From Mucilaginibacter rigui (lineage in GTDB: Bacteria > Bacteroidota > Bacteroidia > Sphingobacteriales > Sphingobacteriaceae): a DNA stretch of 64,000 bases. The notes below the pieces were generated by a model. The model was not told where the DNA came from. It saw only the letters and a program-made list of their open reading frames with translations, and searched no databases. Location: assembly GCF_014773275.1 (NCBI RefSeq), contig NZ_JACWMW010000004.1, forward strand, positions 124,001 to 188,000. The letters run 5' to 3'. Shown piece by piece: positions 32,820 to 40,693 of this stretch (position 1 is its first letter; each line of letters starts with the position of its first letter). The position numbers and the translations under genes are program-made.

Positions 32820-35609
32820 ATGATCAAAAAAATCATGAGCAGCATAGTGCTATGCGTATATGCTGCGGTTGCACCCGCTCAAACCACCGCAATATCGTTA
32901 GATGCTGCGGTACGTACCGGGAAACTTAAAAACGGTTTTACCTATTATATCCGCCATAACCAAACCCCAAAAAACAGGGCGCAGTTTTACTTGGTGAACA
33001 AGGTAGGATCAATACTGGAGAACGACGACCAACTGGGCCTGGCGCATTTTGTAGAACACATGACGTTTAACGGGTCGCGCAACTTCCCTAAAAACACCAT
33101 GATGAATTACCTGCAATCGGCAGGGGTGCGTTTTGGTGCCGATGTAAATGCTTACACCGGGTATGATGAAACCGTTTATCAGTTGCCCTTACCTACCGAT
33201 AATGAAGAACTGATGAGCAAAGGGCTGCAAATTGTACATGATTGGGCGCAAAGCGCCACGCTTGATCCGGCTGAGTTAGATAAGGAACGTGGGGTGATAC
33301 TGGAAGAGAAAAGGCTGGGAAAAGGTGCTACCGACCGCTTACAGCAACAATATTACCCATTATTGTTTAACCACTCCAGGTATGCAGCCCGCAACCCAAT
33401 TGGTACAGATGCCATCCTTAAAAATTTTAAACCGGCTACCATAAAGCAGTTTTACCATGATTGGTACCGCCCAGATCTTCAGGCGCTTATTATCGTTGGT
33501 GATATTGATGCCGTGGCTGTGGAGCAAAAAGTAAAAGCCCTTTTTGCCGATCTTAAAAATCCGGTTACAGAGAGGAAGCGGATAGTTTATACCATTCCAT
33601 TAACCGGCCAAAACCAATTTATTGCTTTAACGGATAAGGAAGTGAACAGCACCATTGCCGAGGTGGTTATTAAACACCAGGCTCCGGTTATTGCAGCAGC
33701 CGCAGATTACAAAGGCTTGCTTATCCGCCAATTGTTCAACAGCATGCTGGCGAGCCGTTTTGCAGAATTATCGCGAAGGCCAAATCCTGCGTATCTATCG
33801 GCAAATGCCGGTATTAAAGATTTTTTAGGAGGTCTTGATACTTACCGGGCTACAGTAGTTGCAAAACCCGGCGAGTTAAAAAAGGGCTTTATTGCCATGT
33901 GGTACGAAATCGAGCGCCTGAAAGCATTAGGCTTTAATGAAGACGAACTGGAACGCGCCAAACAAAACCTGAAAGAGCAATTTGGGAACGTTTACCGCGA
34001 ACGGGATAAAAACCCATCAGAAAATTATGTGCAGGAATACCTGTCTCATTTTTTGAAGAGGGAAGCTGCACCGGGCATAGCGGGTGAGTATAAATTGATG
34101 AACACCTATCTGCCCCTTATCAAACTAAGCGATTTTGGGGGATTGATGAATGTTTATCTGAAAGATAATAACCGCGACATTATCATTACTGCACCCGCTG
34201 ATGCCCAAAAAGATCTCCCGGCTAAAGAGGAGGTGGATAAATGGATAGCCGAAGCCAAAGGGATATCCATGCAACGGTTCACCACGCAAACATCAACTGC
34301 AAGTCTGCTTGGTGCCCAGCCTGTTCCTGGTAAGGTTATAAGCGAGGAAAAGGATAATAAAGAAGGCTTAACAACGCTCATACTATCTAACGGGGTTAAA
34401 GTAATTATTAAACCAACAGCTTTTAAAAACAACCAGATCATTTTTAGGGGATTTTCGCAGGGAGGTACTTCTTTGTATGATGACAGGGATTATCCGTCGG
34501 CAGCTAATGCGGCATCTATTATGGCCGCCGCCGGTGTAGGTAACTTAAATGCTAATGAACTAGACCGCTTTGTGGCTGATAAGGAACTGGAAGTGCGCCC
34601 ATACATATCAGAACGTTTCCAGGGCGTTACGGGTGGTAGTTCTGTAAAAGATTTTGAGGTGGCCATGTCGTTGGTATATGCCTACTTAACCCAACCTCAA
34701 AAAGATTCATCACTTTACAAAACCATGATGGATAGATCAAGGGCGAGGTATTACAACCGCGCTAATGACCCGGGCAGTGTTTATAACGATACGGTATCTG
34801 CCGTATTGGGTAACAATAACATCCGCCGTACCGGGCCATCAATCAAAAAGCTGGATATGGTTAACCTGGACAGGGCCTACCAGATCTATAAGGAGCGTTT
34901 TGCCAACGCCGGTAGCATGACGTTTGTATTTACAGGCAGTATAGATATTGCAACTGTAAAACCCATATTGGCAAAATACCTGGGGTCGCTGCCGCGCACG
35001 CAAATAACAGATGAAGCCAAGGACCTTGATATCCCTATACCAGCAGGAGAGATTTTTAAAACGGTTTATAAAGGCAAAGAAGTTAAAGCATCGGTACTGT
35101 TGGTGTATTCGGGCAAGTATAATTATGATCAGCGTAACAATATCTTGTTTGATGCCCTGCGCGAAACCTTAAATATACGTCTGTTAGAAACCCTGCGTGA
35201 AGAAGAAAGCGGCGTATACAGCCCTCGTGTAGAACTAACAACAGCAAAATACCCCAGCCCAACATTTACACTAACCGTGCAGTTTGGTTGCGCCCCGGCT
35301 AATGTAGATAAGCTAATAGCCACAGTGAAGACGGAAGTTGCGGCGCTCGCAAACAATGGTCCCAGTCAGCAAAATATCAGTAAATGGCAAGCGGAATGGA
35401 TAAGGCAACGTGAGCTGGATTTAAATGAAAATCCGTGGTGGTTGAATTATCTGGTAGATAAACTGCAAAGCGGAGATAAACCGGAAGAATACACCAACGA
35501 CCAAGCATTTGTTAATGCAGCCAGCCCGGCTGAGTTAAAAGATATGGCCCGAAAATACCTGCAAAACGGCAACTTCATAAAATTGGTGCTCCTGCCTGAG
35601 CAGGAGTAA
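32820..35609 (+). CDS. M16-family zinc metallopeptidase (insulinase type), exported
   Basis: The 929-residue length fits a two-half M16 peptidase (PqqL-like). A signal peptide (1-20, AAVAPAQ) is followed by the inverted zinc motif HFVEH (His76, Glu79, His80) and the downstream glutamates in DKERGVILEEKR. The second half carries the inactive M16 repeat with LREEESGVYSPRVEL. These enzymes cut peptides held in a closed chamber, here probably in the periplasm. Next to a SusCD importer it would trim imported peptides; PqqL-type pairing with TonB transporters is known in other bacteria. Confidence 0.92.
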   Translation: MIKKIMSSIVLCVYAAVAPAQTTAISLDAAVRTGKLKNGFTYYIRHNQTPKNRAQFYLVNKVGSILENDDQLGLAHFVEHMTFNGSRNFPKNTMMNYLQSAGVRFGADVNAYTGYDETVYQLPLPTDNEELMSKGLQIVHDWAQSATLDPAELDKERGVILEEKRLGKGATDRLQQQYYPLLFNHSRYAARNPIGTDAILKNFKPATIKQFYHDWYRPDLQALIIVGDIDAVAVEQKVKALFADLKNPVTERKRIVYTIPLTGQNQFIALTDKEVNSTIAEVVIKHQAPVIAAAADYKGLLIRQLFNSMLASRFAELSRRPNPAYLSANAGIKDFLGGLDTYRATVVAKPGELKKGFIAMWYEIERLKALGFNEDELERAKQNLKEQFGNVYRERDKNPSENYVQEYLSHFLKREAAPGIAGEYKLMNTYLPLIKLSDFGGLMNVYLKDNNRDIIITAPADAQKDLPAKEEVDKWIAEAKGISMQRFTTQTSTASLLGAQPVPGKVISEEKDNKEGLTTLILSNGVKVIIKPTAFKNNQIIFRGFSQGGTSLYDDRDYPSAANAASIMAAAGVGNLNANELDRFVADKELEVRPYISERFQGVTGGSSVKDFEVAMSLVYAYLTQPQKDSSLYKTMMDRSRARYYNRANDPGSVYNDTVSAVLGNNNIRRTGPSIKKLDMVNLDRAYQIYKERFANAGSMTFVFTGSIDIATVKPILAKYLGSLPRTQITDEAKDLDIPIPAGEIFKTVYKGKEVKASVLLVYSGKYNYDQRNNILFDALRETLNIRLLETLREEESGVYSPRVELTTAKYPSPTFTLTVQFGCAPANVDKLIATVKTEVAALANNGPSQQNISKWQAEWIRQRELDLNENPWWLNYLVDKLQSGDKPEEYTNDQAFVNAASPAELKDMARKYLQNGNFIKLVLLPEQE

Positions 35610-35666
35610 GTAACATAAGCTGTGGCTTAAAGATCGTTTTTCATTACGTAAATGAATCAGTTAGTA

Positions 35667-35703
35667 GATAAAAGCGCTGCCCGCAAGGGGCGGCGCTTTT
35701 TGT
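35667..35703 (+). terminator. Terminator downstream of the M16 gene
   Basis: AAGCGCTGCCC and GGGGCGGCGCTT form a GC-rich stem around a short GCAA loop, followed by a T run. Confidence 0.8.
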
Positions 35704-35709
35704 CTAGTA

Positions 35710-35993
35710 TATAGAGCTTACGACCATAACGCCAGAATTCCTAGCAGAGCATGGCGTCCCTTTTAACCAGGCTTGTAAAGTTTTAGTGAAGATTTACCAG
35801 TCAAAGGACCGGCAATAGATGTTTAGGAGAAAAGAGGTAGATACGAATTAATGATAGGCATACTCAGGTTTGTTTCTCCGTGTAATGCCAACAGTCCGGC
35901 CATTCCGGGCGAATAAATCGGATTGGGAATTACAGGTTCATCGATATTCACAATCGTATATAGGGATTACCTCAAAGTTCTGGTTAAGAAGCT
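35710..35993. other. Gap with a short degenerate coding-like piece
   Basis: A 36-codon frame after the stop at 35707 (TPEFLAEHGVPFNQACKVLV, ending in a stop near 35818) looks coding in style but has no start and no recognised family. The rest shows nothing clear. The stretch looks like debris of lost genes. Confidence 0.3.
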
Positions 35994-36209
35994 ATGGTTA
36001 GCGTTGTTTGGGCAGTGGCCGGAAGCCTTTGCGGAGTGACGCCGGTTAGATTATCCGCAGCTAACACAGGCAGTTGCAGTACGCTTGACGGTAAAATACC
36101 GGTAAGGTTCCTTTACCCGGTACATACAATTTTTACTGGCGCCAATTATACGGTCGCGGTTGCCAGCAAGTGGCAGATGTACAGATCTCCATATTTTGGT
36201 TTGATGTGA
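35994..36209 (+). pseudogene. Possible 3' remnant of a secreted repeat-domain protein
   Basis: The 71-codon frame includes CSTLDGKIPVRFLYPVHTIF and TGANYTVAVASK, which resemble the Ig-like repeat domains of large Bacteroidota secreted proteins. A perfect hairpin follows 15 bp later, as at a real gene end. No signal peptide or complete domain is present. It may also be chance. Confidence 0.3.
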
Positions 36210-36223
36210 ATTAGGTAAAATGG

Positions 36224-36260
36224 ATAAATGCCATGTATTGATAAAATACATGGCATTTAT
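36224..36260. terminator. Perfect 16-bp inverted repeat
   Basis: ATAAATGCCATGTATT and AATACATGGCATTTAT are exact inverted arms with a 5-nt loop. It could terminate transcription from either side and sits directly before the tRNA-Cys-like sequence. Confidence 0.6.
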
Positions 36261-36263
36261 TTA

Positions 36264-36333
36264 GGTGGAGTGGCTGAGTGGTTAGGCGGAGGTCTGCAAA
36301 ATCTCACGATGTTTCCAATCCGCCTCACACCTC
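36264..36333 (+). pseudogene. Degenerate tRNA-Cys-like sequence (anticodon GCA)
   Basis: The 5' half is normal for tRNA-Cys: GGTGGAG acceptor, the D arm within GGCTGAGTGGTTAGGC, and anticodon stem GAGGT/ATCTC with loop CTGCAAA (GCA). The 3' half lacks GGTTCGA and has no pairing T stem, and the 3' acceptor reads CTCACACC instead of CTCCACC. It is about 70 nt, slightly short. It is unlikely to be functional unless the sequence has errors. Confidence 0.55.
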
Positions 36334-36348
36334 TTATTTCGTTATGTC

Positions 36349-37752
36349 TTAATCCAGCATTATCTTTTCGTGTTGGTAGGGGATCTCAATATTTTTAAAT
36401 CCTTTGTCCACAAGTTTTTCTGCAAAGTGTTGTTGTACTTCGTATTCGCCGTGTACAAGAAATACTTTTTTTACCATCTTAGGGTCCTGGCAGGATAGGA
36501 AATGCAGCAGATCTTCATAATCGCCGTGTGCGCTCATGCTTTTGATAGATTGTACCTCCGCATTTACCTGGTATTGTTCACCAAAAATATGAACCTCTTT
36601 TTCGCCGCGGGCAAGCCTGCCGCCTAACGAGTTTGGCTCGGCATAGCCTACCATTAAAATTGTATTTTTTTGATTGCTGATGTTGTTTTTGATGTGATGC
36701 TTTACGCGCCCGGCCTCGGCCATGCCCGATGATGATATAATAACACATGGCCTTACATCATCATTCAGGGCGATAGATTCTTCGGTTGATTGGATAAACT
36801 TTAACCCTTTAAAGCCAAACGGATCGGCATCTATCTTCATCACTTCTTTTACACCGTTATTATATACCTCAGGGTGGTCCTTTAAAACCTGCGTGGCTTT
36901 TTCAGATAGCGGGCTGTCAACATAGTAGGGTACATCGGGCAACTTACCCTTCAACTCCAGTGCGTTAAGTGCATACAATAGTTCCTGCGTGCGGCCAACG
37001 CTAAATGCGGGAATAATTACCTTGCCTTTTTTTATCTCGCAGGTTTGTTTAATAATTTCCAGTAAGGCATCTTCTATCGGTCCAATATCTTTATGCAGGC
37101 TATCGCCATAGGTCGATTCCAGTAAAATATAATCGGCCTGCGGGAAGGTTTGTGGGTTCTTTAAAAGCAGATCACCATAACGGCCAACATCGCCGCTAAA
37201 GGTGAGATAGGTTTTTTTGCCATTCTCGGTAACGGCTATATGTACTGCCGCGCTTCCTAACACGTGGCCGGCATCAGTAAATTTAAATTTCAGGTTTTCG
37301 TTGATGTGATACTCTTCGTGATAATCTACAATTTTAAACAGGCGCATTGCTGCTATAGCATCGTCTTCGGTATAAAGTGCATCAAGCAGGGGCTGCCCAT
37401 TACGGGCACGGTGCTTGTTGCTGTATTCAACGTCCTGCATTTGTATCTTGGCCGAGTCCATCAATAGGATGCGTGCCAAATCCATTGTGGCAGCGGTGCA
37501 AAATATCTGGCCTTCAAAACCTTCGGAAACGAGGCGGGGAATCAATCCGCAATGATCTATATGCGCATGCGACAGGATCAGGTAGTCGATTTTTTTTGGA
37601 TTAAAGCCAAAATGCTCGTTCATTTCTTCGGTTTGTTCGCCAAGGCCCTGGAACATGCCGCAATCTAATAACACACTTGTACCATCCTCTAAACGCAATA
37701 AGTGCTTGCTGCCGGTTACATTACGGGCAGCACCGTGAAAAGTAATATCCAT
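36349..37752 (-). CDS. Beta-CASP metallo-beta-lactamase-fold hydrolase (RNA-processing type)
   Basis: The 467-residue protein has the metal motif SHAHIDHCG (His62, His64, Asp66, His67), a further His in DAGHVLGSAAVHI, Asp in FSGDVGR, and the beta-CASP region with LLESTYGDS, IPAFSVGRTQELL, ISSSGMAEAGRVKHH and SMSAHGDYEDLL, ending in a KMVKKVFLVHGE motif. This is the YSH1/CPSF-73-like RNase family (COG1236), which usually cuts RNA. The RNA target is unknown. It is a single gene transcribed away from blaI. Confidence 0.92.
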   Translation of the reverse strand: MDITFHGAARNVTGSKHLLRLEDGTSVLLDCGMFQGLGEQTEEMNEHFGFNPKKIDYLILSHAHIDHCGLIPRLVSEGFEGQIFCTAATMDLARILLMDSAKIQMQDVEYSNKHRARNGQPLLDALYTEDDAIAAMRLFKIVDYHEEYHINENLKFKFTDAGHVLGSAAVHIAVTENGKKTYLTFSGDVGRYGDLLLKNPQTFPQADYILLESTYGDSLHKDIGPIEDALLEIIKQTCEIKKGKVIIPAFSVGRTQELLYALNALELKGKLPDVPYYVDSPLSEKATQVLKDHPEVYNNGVKEVMKIDADPFGFKGLKFIQSTEESIALNDDVRPCVIISSSGMAEAGRVKHHIKNNISNQKNTILMVGYAEPNSLGGRLARGEKEVHIFGEQYQVNAEVQSIKSMSAHGDYEDLLHFLSCQDPKMVKKVFLVHGEYEVQQHFAEKLVDKGFKNIEIPYQHEKIMLD

Positions 37753-37809
37753 TTATAAATTGATTGTGTTATACAACCAAATAGACAAATAAAAGTTTAT
37801 AAAAAATAA

Positions 37810-37823
37810 ACTAAACACTTAGT
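37810..37823. promoter_or_regulatory. Candidate BlaI operator 1
   Basis: ACTAA-ACAC-TTAGT is a perfect inverted repeat about 60 bp before blaI. The same half-sites recur at 37849-37858. Confidence 0.45.
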
Positions 37824-37848
37824 TGTTATTTTGGTTTATATGCATACC

Positions 37849-37858
37849 TTAGTACTAA
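37849..37858. promoter_or_regulatory. Candidate BlaI operator 2
   Basis: TTAGTACTAA is a perfect 10-bp palindrome made of the same TTAGT/ACTAA half-sites as 37810-37823, 24 bp before the blaI start. Two such sites bracket the likely promoter region, as expected for an autoregulated BlaI operon. Confidence 0.45.
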
Positions 37859-37882
37859 CGTAACAATAATCATCTTAATTAA

Positions 37883-38254
37883 ATGGAAATAAAAGATTTA
37901 ACCCGTGCCGAAGAACAAATTATGCAGGTATTATGGCAGCTGGAAAAAGGCTTTGTAAAAGATGTTTTAGATGTTTTGCCCGAGCCGAAGCCCGCTTACA
38001 ATACCGTATCGACCATTATAAGGATACTGGAAACCAAGGGCTTTGTTGACCATAACGCGTTTGGCAAAAGCCATGAGTACTATCCGGTAGTAAGCAAAGA
38101 GGATTATAAAAACTTTGCTGCCGATAAACTGCTTACCGGCTATTTTGATAATTCGGTAAACCGCATACTTTCCTTTTTTGTGAATAAGGAAAAAATTAAT
38201 CTGAAAGAGGCTGATGAGATCATGAAACTAATTGAGAAACTTAAAGATAAATAG
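37883..38254 (+). CDS. BlaI/MecI/CopY-family transcriptional repressor
   Basis: The 123-residue length is typical. The winged helix covers residues 1-75 (LTRAEEQIMQVLWQLEKGFV, YNTVSTIIRILETKGFVDH) and the dimerisation helices residues 85-123. In beta-lactamase systems such a repressor is cut or released after a membrane M56 protein senses its signal. The M56 gene starts 2 bp after the stop, so the pair is co-transcribed. No beta-lactamase gene is adjacent, so the regulated function may be envelope-related. Confidence 0.94.
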   Translation: MEIKDLTRAEEQIMQVLWQLEKGFVKDVLDVLPEPKPAYNTVSTIIRILETKGFVDHNAFGKSHEYYPVVSKEDYKNFAADKLLTGYFDNSVNRILSFFVNKEKINLKEADEIMKLIEKLKDK

Positions 38255-38256
38255 TT

Positions 38257-40218
38257 ATGAACTGGTGGCATTATTTATTGCTGGTAAATATTTACCTCAC
38301 CTTGTTTTTTGGATTTTATTCTTTGTTATTGCGTCGGGAAACGTTTTTTCAGCTTAACCGGGTTTATCTGCTCGGCACGGCTATCCTGTCATTTTTTATA
38401 CCGCTTATAGAAAGCGAGTGGGTTAAAGGCCTGTTTATAACGCAGCAGGTACAATACACCATATATGGCGCTAATGCGGTATCTATTACAGATATAGCGC
38501 CCATAACAAATAACCCGATAACCATAGGGCAGGTGCTAATAGTAGTGTATGCTGCCGGGGTAATATTTTTAGCAGTAAAACTGATGCTACAACTAGTGTT
38601 GTTAAGGCGTATCATTAAAGATCCATCGCCAAAAGTATCTTACTCGTTTTTTAATAAGGTTAAGGTAAGTGATGGAATTGATGGCAGGGAGGTGATAGAA
38701 AACCATGAGATGGTGCATGCCCGGCAGTTCCACTCGGCAGATGTGCTGATCATTGAGGCGGTAATGATCATTAACTGGTTTAACCCAATAGTTTACCTGT
38801 ACCGCTTTGCAATAAAACATGTACACGAATACATTGCTGACAGGCACACCTTAAACGCAGGCACTAATAAGGCAGATTATGCCATGTTGCTTTTAAGCCA
38901 AACGTTTGACACTCCGACACATCGTTTGGTTAATCCGTTTTTTAATCACAGCCTTTTAAAGCAACGTATTGTGATGCTGCAAAAAAACAGGTCGCAACGT
39001 ATAAAGCTGATCAAATATGGCTTATCTGCACCACTATTTATATTGATGCTGGTTTTATCATCAGCAACAATTGGGAATAGTAAAGCAGTAAATGCTATTC
39101 ATGATAAAGCCGAACTGATTTTAGAAAGACCGGCTAATACCATTGCCGATACCACCTATCGTACTACGGTAATTACGTATGACCCTAAAACAGATAAACC
39201 ACCCGTTACAGATACAGTGCCAACTAAAGATAATGCAGTTTTTACACAGGTAGAACAGGTGCCAACGTTTCCGGGTGGCGAAAAGGGCTTCGAAAAGTTT
39301 TTAGCTACAACTATTAAATACCCGGCACAAGCGGTAAAAAATAAAGTACAGGGCCGCTCAGTTATAACATTTATTGTAGAGGAAGATGGTTCTTTATCAG
39401 ATTTTAAAGTAATCCGTTCTTTGGGTAGTGGTACAGATGAAGAGGCCATCAGGGCTTTAAAAGCATCACCCAAGTGGAAACCCGGCAAGCAGAACGGGCA
39501 TATTGTTAGGGTACAATATAGTGTGCCGGTAAGTTTTGTGTTTGATAAAAATAACAAATCGACAGCTATATTATCAAAAGAGCAGCCAAGTGATCAACTG
39601 GTATTTAGCGCTGTAGAGAAGGTGCCCACTTTCCCCGGCGGGGAAGCAGGTTTTAATAAGTTTTTATCAGCAAGTGTAAAGTACCCTAAAGCAGCACGGG
39701 AAGCAAACGTACAGGGAAGAGTAATAGCCAGCTTTATAGTGGAAAAGGACGGTTCATTATCAGATATTAAAGTTGTACGCGGAATAGGCTACGGTGCCGA
39801 TGAAGAAACAATACGGGTGCTTAAAAATTCGCCAAACTGGAAACCCGGTACACAAAATGGTAAGCCGGTAAGGGTTGCATATTCGGTGCCTGTTAATTTT
39901 GCCCTTTCTGCCGAAGATGATAAAAGTCCTAAAACAGGTTATATACCTTTAAATAAACCGGTAAATAATCAGATGGACACCAGTCATGTAACGCCGTTAA
40001 TAAAAATAAGGAATGGGTATGGTACAAGCCCGCTTTATGTGCTTAATGGGAAAGTTATAAAACAGGAAGAAATGGCACTTTTAAACGTTAAGTATATTCA
40101 AAGTATCTCGGTGCTTAAAGACAAGGCATCAACAGCGCTTTATGGTAAACAAGGAGAGAATGGCGTAGTTTTAATAAAAACTACGGAACCCAAATGGCAT
40201 GCTTTTAATAAAAATTAA
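38257..40218 (+). CDS. BlaR1-like M56 peptidase fused to two TonB_C domains and a plug-like domain
   Basis: The 653-residue protein starts with M56 helices (1-120) and the zinc motif HEMVH (150-154) with EYIAD near 191. A further helix (about 253-272) leads to a periplasmic tail with two TonB C-terminal domains (about 335-427 and 455-548, each beginning VPTFPGGE and containing KYP and QGR motifs). Residues 590-642 (PLYVLNGKVI, ISVLKDKASTALYGKQGENG) resemble the plug start of SusC receptors. The M56 part probably senses an envelope signal and cuts to relieve BlaI. The tail suggests contact with the TonB energy system or its receptors. Confidence 0.9.
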   Translation: MNWWHYLLLVNIYLTLFFGFYSLLLRRETFFQLNRVYLLGTAILSFFIPLIESEWVKGLFITQQVQYTIYGANAVSITDIAPITNNPITIGQVLIVVYAAGVIFLAVKLMLQLVLLRRIIKDPSPKVSYSFFNKVKVSDGIDGREVIENHEMVHARQFHSADVLIIEAVMIINWFNPIVYLYRFAIKHVHEYIADRHTLNAGTNKADYAMLLLSQTFDTPTHRLVNPFFNHSLLKQRIVMLQKNRSQRIKLIKYGLSAPLFILMLVLSSATIGNSKAVNAIHDKAELILERPANTIADTTYRTTVITYDPKTDKPPVTDTVPTKDNAVFTQVEQVPTFPGGEKGFEKFLATTIKYPAQAVKNKVQGRSVITFIVEEDGSLSDFKVIRSLGSGTDEEAIRALKASPKWKPGKQNGHIVRVQYSVPVSFVFDKNNKSTAILSKEQPSDQLVFSAVEKVPTFPGGEAGFNKFLSASVKYPKAAREANVQGRVIASFIVEKDGSLSDIKVVRGIGYGADEETIRVLKNSPNWKPGTQNGKPVRVAYSVPVNFALSAEDDKSPKTGYIPLNKPVNNQMDTSHVTPLIKIRNGYGTSPLYVLNGKVIKQEEMALLNVKYIQSISVLKDKASTALYGKQGENGVVLIKTTEPKWHAFNKN

Positions 40219-40252
40219 AGGCGTATAATAATCAGTTTTTATAGTTTAAAAC

Positions 40253-40279
40253 AAGGCCAGCCGGTAAACGACGGGCCTT
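40253..40279. terminator. Shared terminator between the M56 gene and the small membrane protein gene
   Basis: AAGGCC and GGCCTT form a stem around 15 nt, with T-rich sequence on the plus side and A-rich on the other. It sits between two convergent genes. Confidence 0.55.
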
Positions 40280-40283
40280 TATA

Positions 40284-40439
40284 TTATATAGCAGTTGGCC
40301 TGCGTATAATTCCGAATAAGAGAGCTATTACAGCAATTACTAATAATATATGTATCAGGCTGCCAACAGCTGTAAAGAAAAACGCAATTGCCCAACCTAT
40401 AACAAGTATAAAAGCAATAACATAAAGTAATGAGTTCAT
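40284..40439 (-). CDS. Lmo0937-family (DUF5670) small membrane protein
   Basis: This is a 51-residue protein with two transmembrane segments: MNSLLYVIAFILVIGWAIAF, then a short turn with FTAVGSLIH, then a helix ending ALLFGIIRRPTAI. Length and pattern (ILxxIAVIxLLFxIIRRP) match the Lmo0937 family found widely in Bacteroidota. Function is unknown; many such genes are stress-related. ATG at 40439, stop at 40284-40286. Confidence 0.85.
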   Translation of the reverse strand: MNSLLYVIAFILVIGWAIAFFFTAVGSLIHILLVIAVIALLFGIIRRPTAI

Positions 40440-40533
40440 GGTTTGATGTACTTAATGGTTTTTTAGGGTTATTAGTATAAAGTTAAATGCCTGTAAAATG
40501 TTTTGACCTAAAAGAAAATTATTGGCAGACAGG

Positions 40534-40634
40534 TTTAACCACACAGAACACAAAGAAAAAATTACAAATAACGCAGAGATGAAAAGCAATTCTTTGTGAC
40601 CTCTGTGAAAAACGCTGAGCACTCTGTGGTTAAA
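40534..40634. repeat. MITE-like palindromic intergenic repeat
   Basis: The left end TTTAACCACACAGAACACAAAG and the right end, read on the other strand, TTTAACCACAGAG then CACAGAGGTCACAAAGAATT, are inverted copies of about 45 bp. Elements with AACCACAGAG ends are common non-coding repeats in many bacteria. No coding capacity. Confidence 0.65.
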
Positions 40635-40646
40635 AAGCCAACAAAA

Positions 40647-40676
40647 AAGCCTCCCTGTCATTTAACAGAAGGGCTT
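40647..40676 (-). terminator. Terminator of the M61 peptidase gene
   Basis: On the minus strand AAGCCCTTCTGT pairs with ACAGGGAGGCTT around a short loop and is followed by a run of T, 18 bp after the stop. Confidence 0.75.
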
Positions 40677-40693
40677 AATATTTTAAGACCGAA

